Assembly (NCBI GenBank): GCA_015069045.1
Contig: SVJJ01000006.1
Coordinates: forward strand, 56,503 to 120,502
Source of the DNA: Oscillospiraceae bacterium
GTDB taxonomy: Bacteria > Bacillota > Clostridia > UBA1381 > UBA9506
Direction: 5' to 3'
DNA length: 64,000 bases
This document shows, one piece after another, positions 63,681-64,000 of the stretch; the first letter of the stretch is position 1, and every line of letters begins with the position of its first letter. A program made the position numbers and the translations under genes. Below the pieces are notes generated by a model that saw only the letters and a program-made list of their open reading frames with translations, searched no databases and was not told the origin of the DNA.

Positions 63681-64000
63681 AATGGAGCTTATTGATGAGC
63701 TTGACTACAGTGAGCCAACTTCGATGCTTGCCCAAAAGGTTCAACAGCTTATGATTTTCTTCTCACTGCTCATACCTGATATGTCAAACGAAGAAGAACA
63801 GCTTCTTGATGAGGCGCTTATAAAGACCTACGCAGATTTCGGTATTACCCACGATAACGATTCATTATACATTGACAAAGAAGCAAATCCGCCGGTTATG
63901 AAAAAGATGCCCATACTCGGTGATTTACATAAAAATTTGCTTGGAAATAAAATGACCGAGCGAATTGCAGTAATAGTCAGCCGTTTTGTTACAGGCTCGG
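63661..64000 (+). CDS. VirB4-type ATPase fragment of another mobile element
   Basis: From 63661 a frame reads TPEMELIDELDYSEPTSML, KVQQLMIFFSLLIPDMSNEE and KTYADFGITHDNDSLY to the window edge. This is the central part of a VirB4/TraE ATPase of Tn1549-type elements and differs from the VirB4 at 12791-15127. The start of the gene is absent, so this is an insertion, rearrangement or assembly joint. Confidence 0.75.

Overview
The window looks like the origin-proximal part of a low-GC, Gram-positive anaerobe of the Clostridia. The evidence is a leuS-rsfS-yqeK-nadD-yhbY operon, the serS-DUF4446-parB-parA-greA order, a TOPRIM-DUF4093 gene beside dnaN, a flavodiiron-rubredoxin protein, strong A-type promoters and AGGAGG ribosome binding sites. 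Genes left of about 47 kb mostly run on the minus strand and genes right of about 49.7 kb mostly on the plus strand. This fits a replication origin in the AT-rich gap upstream of dnaN (46.97-47.45 kb), which carries DnaA-box-like sites but has no dnaA beside it. Two parS palindromes lie 3.2 kb away.

Region by region: 0-4.8 kb is the leuS operon. About 5.18-34.28 kb is a 29.1 kb Tn916/Tn1549-type integrative conjugative element (ICE) with int, xis, a leader ORF plus attenuator, SLH and InlB-repeat surface proteins, VirB4, PrgI, VirB6, VirD4 and Maff2, a large methylase/helicase, accessory proteins, ParB, ParA and a RepA-type initiator with internal iterons. The ICE looks damaged: its helicase is cut and fused to an SLH remnant, a dockerin-like remnant abuts another gene, and no relaxase, topoisomerase or cell-wall hydrolase is visible. 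A complete type III toxin-antitoxin system (ToxN plus three 38-nt ToxI repeats) sits inside its transfer operon.

The ICE is inserted in the apical loop of a structured non-coding RNA gene. The 5' half of that gene lies at 5.08-5.18 kb and the 3' half at 34.27-34.39 kb. The two halves still pair with each other over 22 and 10 base pairs across the 29 kb insertion. An intact paralogue with its own promoter and terminators follows at 34.49-34.81 kb. I do not recognise this RNA family.

From 35 to 49 kb there is an M23 peptidase, an IS3-type transposase remnant, L-rhamnose isomerase with a class II aldolase, serS, parAB, greA, dnaN, homoserine dehydrogenase, ferritin and a tRNA-Leu. From 49.7 to 61.1 kb, plus-strand genes encode a membrane protein, a flavodiiron-flavin reductase-rubredoxin fusion and a seven-gene V-type ATPase operon of the Chlamydia/spirochaete layout (E-DUF2764-A-B-D-I-K), driven by a consensus promoter followed at once by a terminator-like hairpin. 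From 61.1 kb, two copies of a 120-bp hairpin repeat flank an alkyltransferase-like gene and a methyltransferase gene. A ferredoxin-type protein and a divergent Crp/Fnr gene follow. The Crp/Fnr gene is broken by a second, unrelated VirB4 fragment that runs off the window.
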